Positions 12,781 to 15,590 of a DNA stretch of 15,590 nt are shown piece by piece (the first letter of the stretch is position 1; each line of letters begins with the position of its first letter). The stretch covers positions 1 to 15,590 of the forward strand of contig CAZSVI010000089.1 of NCBI GenBank assembly GCA_964610205.1. Reading direction: 5' to 3'. The stretch is from CAZSVI01 sp964610205. Its GTDB lineage: Bacteria > Bacillota > Clostridia > DSM-8532. A model generated the notes under the pieces. It worked only from the letters and a program-made list of their open reading frames with translations. It did not search any database and had not been told where the DNA came from. The translations under genes were made by a program, and so were the position numbers.

Positions 12781-14040
12781 ATGAAAAAGGTTAGGATTAT
12801 ACCTCCTATTCCAAAGGAGTATAAAAAGCTTAAGGTTGCCGCCTATTGCAGGGTCAGCACATCCGGACCGGCACAGCTGCGCAGCCTTGATATTCAGATA
12901 AAAACCTATACGAATATGATACGTAGCCATCCCGATTGGATTTATGCTGGGGTATTTTATGATGTCGAAAGCGGGCTGCGTCGGAACGGCAGAAGCGAAT
13001 TGGACAAGATGCTCAAGAAAGCGTCGAAAGGTAAAATTGATTACATCATCACTAAATCAATCAGCAGGGTATCCAGAGATACGCTGGAGATATTGAAAAT
13101 TATAAGATTTTTAAGAGAGCGAGGGATCAACATGTATTTTGAAACTGAAGACTTAGATTCAATCAATGTGGATAAAGAATTTGAGATTACACTGAGGGGG
13201 ATGCTGGCACAAGACGAGAGTAGGAATACAAGCGAGAATATTCAGTGGGGATTTCAACGCAAGTTTGAAAAGGGCGATATCTTTACGAAATATAAGAATT
13301 TTATGGGATATACCTGCGTAGATGGTGAAATTGTTATTGTTCCGGAGCAGGCAGAGGTCGTCAGAAAGATATTTGACTTGTATTTGCAAGGCCTGTCATT
13401 CAGACAAATCAAGTCTTATCTGGAATCCCAGGAAATTAAGACGATAACAGAAAAAGAGATCTGGGATACAAAGACTATTCAGAGGATGCTCAAGAATGAG
13501 AAATATAAAGGCGATACGATGCTGCAAAAGACTTTTACAGAGGATTTTATGACCGGCAAGAAAAGCAAGAATATTGGGCAACGTAGCCGGTATTATATAA
13601 AGGACAGTCATCTGGCTATTGTCACTTCAGACATCTTTGATAAAGTGCAGGAAGAAATGGCTAAACGTGCAAGGCTAGTGGTTAAAGATGATGGTACAGT
13701 AGAATCCAGCGGAAGCAAATACAATGGAAAATATCTTCTGAGCAATTTGCTCGTGTGCGGCGATTGTGGTGCTTCTTTTCGGAGAAGAACGGAAAGGGGC
13801 AAGGTGGTTTGGAGATGTGCGACAAGGATTGAAAAGGGGAAGGATACATGTCCCCACTCTCCTACTTTGGATGAAGGATGGGTGCAGGATATTATGAGTG
13901 TCGTTTGCCAGAGCGGCACTTATGATGAAAGCGTAATCAGGACTGAAGTTGATAGAATCCAGGTGTTTTACGCCTATATTCTGATTTTCCGCAAGGATGG
14001 GTCACAAGAGAAAAGATTAGTAAATAATGGTTTAATATAG
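12781..14040 (+). CDS. Large serine recombinase (integrase/transposase)
   Basis: Serine recombinases join att sites through a serine-DNA link and move phages, conjugative elements or transposons. The 419-residue product has an N-terminal resolvase domain (about 17-155). The nucleophile is S26 in AAYCRVSTS, and catalytic arginines lie in SISRVSRD (R96, R99). The recombinase domain follows at about 170-300 (GYTCVDGEIVIVPEQAEVV, then LSFRQIKSYL). A zinc ribbon has C326, C329, C346 and C357. The protein ends about 60 residues after the ribbon with little sign of the long coiled coil of phage-type members, so it is on the short side. ATG 12781 has AGGGTGAG upstream. No att core or matching flanking repeat could be identified in the window. 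Confidence 0.93.
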   Translation: MKKVRIIPPIPKEYKKLKVAAYCRVSTSGPAQLRSLDIQIKTYTNMIRSHPDWIYAGVFYDVESGLRRNGRSELDKMLKKASKGKIDYIITKSISRVSRDTLEILKIIRFLRERGINMYFETEDLDSINVDKEFEITLRGMLAQDESRNTSENIQWGFQRKFEKGDIFTKYKNFMGYTCVDGEIVIVPEQAEVVRKIFDLYLQGLSFRQIKSYLESQEIKTITEKEIWDTKTIQRMLKNEKYKGDTMLQKTFTEDFMTGKKSKNIGQRSRYYIKDSHLAIVTSDIFDKVQEEMAKRARLVVKDDGTVESSGSKYNGKYLLSNLLVCGDCGASFRRRTERGKVVWRCATRIEKGKDTCPHSPTLDEGWVQDIMSVVCQSGTYDESVIRTEVDRIQVFYAYILIFRKDGSQEKRLVNNGLI

Positions 14041-14094
14041 AAAAGCCATTTTCCTGAATTGCTATTAATGTTTGCATGACCTCCTTAAAATATA

Positions 14095-14122
14095 CGTTTA
14101 ATTGAGAAAAAATCTCGTTTAA
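14095..14122 (+). repeat. CGTTTAA direct repeats before the ATPase promoter
   Basis: CGTTTAA occurs at 14095-14101 and 14116-14122, 21 bases apart, two helical turns, with the second copy ending three bases before the -35 box. The match extends loosely (CGTTTAA-N-TG). Between them is GAG-A6-TCTC. This arrangement suits binding of one regulator on one face of the DNA. No regulator gene is visible nearby. Confidence 0.4.
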
Positions 14123-14125
14123 GTG

Positions 14126-14154
14126 TTGACTTTTTAGGGAATACTGAATATAAT
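14126..14154 (+). promoter_or_regulatory. Strong sigma-A promoter for the RloA-like gene
   Basis: TTGACT (14126-14131), 17 bases, TATAAT (14149-14154), the best promoter in the window: 11 of 12 consensus bases at ideal spacing. The ATPase start is 34 bases past the -10. The gene is therefore expressed independently of the recombinase. Confidence 0.85.
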
Positions 14155-14188
14155 AAAATATGAACTGGTATAAAGGAGAGTGCTCAAT

Positions 14189-15460
14189 ATGCTTTTGCAA
14201 TTTAATTTTAAGAACTTTAAGTCGTTCCGTGATGATACGACCTTGGATTTAACTTCCACAAAAATCTCTGAATATAGTAATCATGTTATTACAGTTGGAA
14301 ACGAAAAGGTTCTCCCTATCGCGGGTATTTTTGGAGCTAATGCCAGCGGAAAGTCTAATGTTCAAGAAGCTTTTAGGTATATGTCCACTTATGCTGTTAG
14401 CTCTTTTAGTTATGGCGGCGATGAAACCGGAAAAAGGAGCAAGTCCGAATTTTTGCAGCCAACACCATTCTTGCTTGACACTAACAGTAAGGAGGCAGAA
14501 TCCTCTTTTGAAGTATATTTTATTTCCTCCGAAGAGACTGGGGCAAAGTTATACAATTATGGTTTTACTGTAAATCAAACCGGAATAAATGAAGAATGGC
14601 TCAACTATAAATCCAAGTCATCGCGTGGCGATTATAAAAAAATCTTTTACAGGAATGGGAAAGAGGTTGAACTGTCAGGTATTGCACCTAAAAGTCAAGA
14701 AAACCTTAAAATAGCTCTTGAAAAGGAAACTCTAATTGTCTCACTTGGCGCAAAACTGAAAATCGCCAAATTGAAGTTGATCCGCGACTGGTTTTTGGAT
14801 AACGAGTTTGCCGACTTTGGACACCCCGCAGAGAATTTCTTTTTATCGGGACTTCTACCGGATGATTTTGTTGAGAGCAAGGATGTTCAACAAAAAGTCA
14901 TAAATTATTTCTCTGCATTTGATCCTTCGATTATCGGCTTTGAAATTGAAACGCTTGAAAAGAGTGATGATAAAAAGTCTTCGAAGGTACGAATTGATGC
15001 AATTCATAAAATGATAAATTCGGATGAAACGGCAACAATTCCTTTGAAGTTGGAATCAGCGGGTACGCTCAAGATGTTTGCGCTATACCCCTTATTGCAG
15101 GCGGTATTGGAAACAGGTGGTGTGTTGTTTATTGATGAACTCAATGCACGGCTCCATCCATTGCTTGTGCGCACTTTCATAATTACGTTCCTCAATCCTG
15201 ATACAAACCCAAACCATGCTCAGCTTATTTTCACATCGCATGACTCATGGCAGTTGAATAGCAACATTTTACGTCGCGATGAGGTGTGGTTTGTAGAAAA
15301 AGCTGAAACTGGTGTTTCTATGCTGTATTCGTTAGCAGACTTCGTTGATGAAGATGGTTCAAAAATAAGGAAAGACGAGAATTACGAAAAGAACTATCTG
15401 CTTGGGAAATACGGTGCTATTCCCACCATGAAGTATTTTGATATGTTCAAGGGGGAATAA
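14189..15460 (+). CDS. RloA-like AAA ATPase (putative defence ATPase)
   Basis: The product is an SMC/ABC-type ATPase of the AAA_15/AAA_21 kind, 423 residues from ATG 14189. AAAGGAG at 14172-14178 is well placed for this start; GTG 14180 would sit on top of it. It opens LLQFNFKNFKSFRD, the family hallmark. Walker A is GANASGKS (49-56), the signature helix is ESAGTLKMFAL (289-299), Walker B is VLFIDEL (312-318, E317 catalytic), and the switch His is H351 in FTSHD. It ends with LLGKYGAIPTMKYFDMF. This order with an RloB-type frame two bases later matches the RloA-RloB pairs found near restriction loci and defence islands. RloA needs its partner for function by analogy with other ATPase-nuclease pairs. 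All ATPase residues are intact. Confidence 0.85.
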   Translation: MLLQFNFKNFKSFRDDTTLDLTSTKISEYSNHVITVGNEKVLPIAGIFGANASGKSNVQEAFRYMSTYAVSSFSYGGDETGKRSKSEFLQPTPFLLDTNSKEAESSFEVYFISSEETGAKLYNYGFTVNQTGINEEWLNYKSKSSRGDYKKIFYRNGKEVELSGIAPKSQENLKIALEKETLIVSLGAKLKIAKLKLIRDWFLDNEFADFGHPAENFFLSGLLPDDFVESKDVQQKVINYFSAFDPSIIGFEIETLEKSDDKKSSKVRIDAIHKMINSDETATIPLKLESAGTLKMFALYPLLQAVLETGGVLFIDELNARLHPLLVRTFIITFLNPDTNPNHAQLIFTSHDSWQLNSNILRRDEVWFVEKAETGVSMLYSLADFVDEDGSKIRKDENYEKNYLLGKYGAIPTMKYFDMFKGE

Positions 15461-15462
15461 GC

Positions 15463-15540
15463 ATGGCCGATAGAATTGGGAAACGAATAACCCGTGAACA
15501 ACTATCAAAACGTCGCATCCCCGAATTGGGGTATTACTGA
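15463..15540 (+). pseudogene. RloB-like protein, truncated after 25 codons
   Basis: ATG 15463 follows the ATPase stop by two bases and has GGGGGAAT upstream, the expected coupling for rloB. The frame encodes a basic N-terminus ending SKRRIPELGYY and then TGA (15538-15540). RRIPELGYY, as I recall it, is the conserved opening of Firmicute RloB proteins (PF13707), where a couple of hundred residues should follow. The last 50 bases of the window do not continue RloB in any frame. The gene therefore looks cut off by an insertion or rearrangement rather than by a simple frameshift. The rest may resume beyond the window. Confidence 0.6.
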
Positions 15541-15590
15541 AGTATAGTGGAGTTGCTGGACACGCAGAAAGGCACTATAATAATACTTGA
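15538..15590. repeat. Foldback sequence at the RloB break point
   Basis: AAGTATAGTG (15540-15549) pairs with CACT (15573-15576) and ATACTT (15583-15588), leaving a 6-base bulge. A TGC/GCA pair lies inside the loop. The structure begins exactly at the premature stop. It could be the end or whole of a small non-autonomous element, or a hairpin-bounded transposon end. Another frame reads YSGVAGHAERHYNNT and stops, which I do not recognise. The window ends here, so identity is open. Confidence 0.35.

Noticed and set aside
13937..14077. 46-residue minus-strand ORF with AAGGAGGT before its ATG
   Set aside because: The ribosome binding site is only two bases from the ATG, too close to work, and most of the frame is antisense to the recombinase 3' end.

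Overview
The window reads as a chromosomal segment of a low-to-moderate GC Firmicute, most likely a member of Clostridia. The evidence is the protein sequences (LysA, Der, PlsY, bactofilin and M23 peptidase resemble clostridial types), strong AGGAGG ribosome binding sites, a TTG start for der, U-tract terminators, and an L10-type rplJ leader with a terminator/antiterminator. I do not assign a genus.

Layout. (1) 1-3729, plus strand: translation/transcription core cluster rpmG (3' end only), secE, nusG, rplK, rplA, rplJ, rplL. It holds two RNA control regions: a hairpin pair with a terminator-like stem before rplK, and a promoter plus leader/attenuator before rplJ. The cluster ends after rplL in a large palindrome, and the usual rpoB-rpoC does not follow. 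(2) 3927-9537, plus strand: lysA as a single-gene unit, der-plsY as a two-gene unit with its own sigma-A promoter, then a CheX-like gene coupled to a GltS-type sodium/glutamate symporter gene. A bidirectional terminator closes this block. (3) 9611-11025, minus strand: an M23 endopeptidase gene followed by a bactofilin gene, a known cell-shape partnership. (4) 11295-12647, plus strand: an RlmD-family RNA uracil methyltransferase with its own terminator. (5) 12781-15590, plus strand: accessory DNA, with a serine recombinase, then an RloA-like AAA ATPase under a near-consensus promoter, then an RloB-like reading frame that stops after 25 codons at the edge of a foldback sequence.

How the genes work together. 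Regions 1-4 are housekeeping: protein synthesis and export, lysine/diaminopimelate synthesis, ribosome assembly, phospholipid synthesis, envelope shaping and rRNA modification. Region 5 looks like a recombinase-linked cargo module carrying a putative RloA-RloB defence pair whose second gene is broken, or is interrupted by a small insertion.

The part most worth following up is the right-hand end (14095-15590). The main points are the paired CGTTTAA repeats before a strong promoter, the RloA-like ATPase, and the abrupt loss of RloB coding at a fold-back sequence. No CRISPR array, tRNA or rRNA gene was seen.
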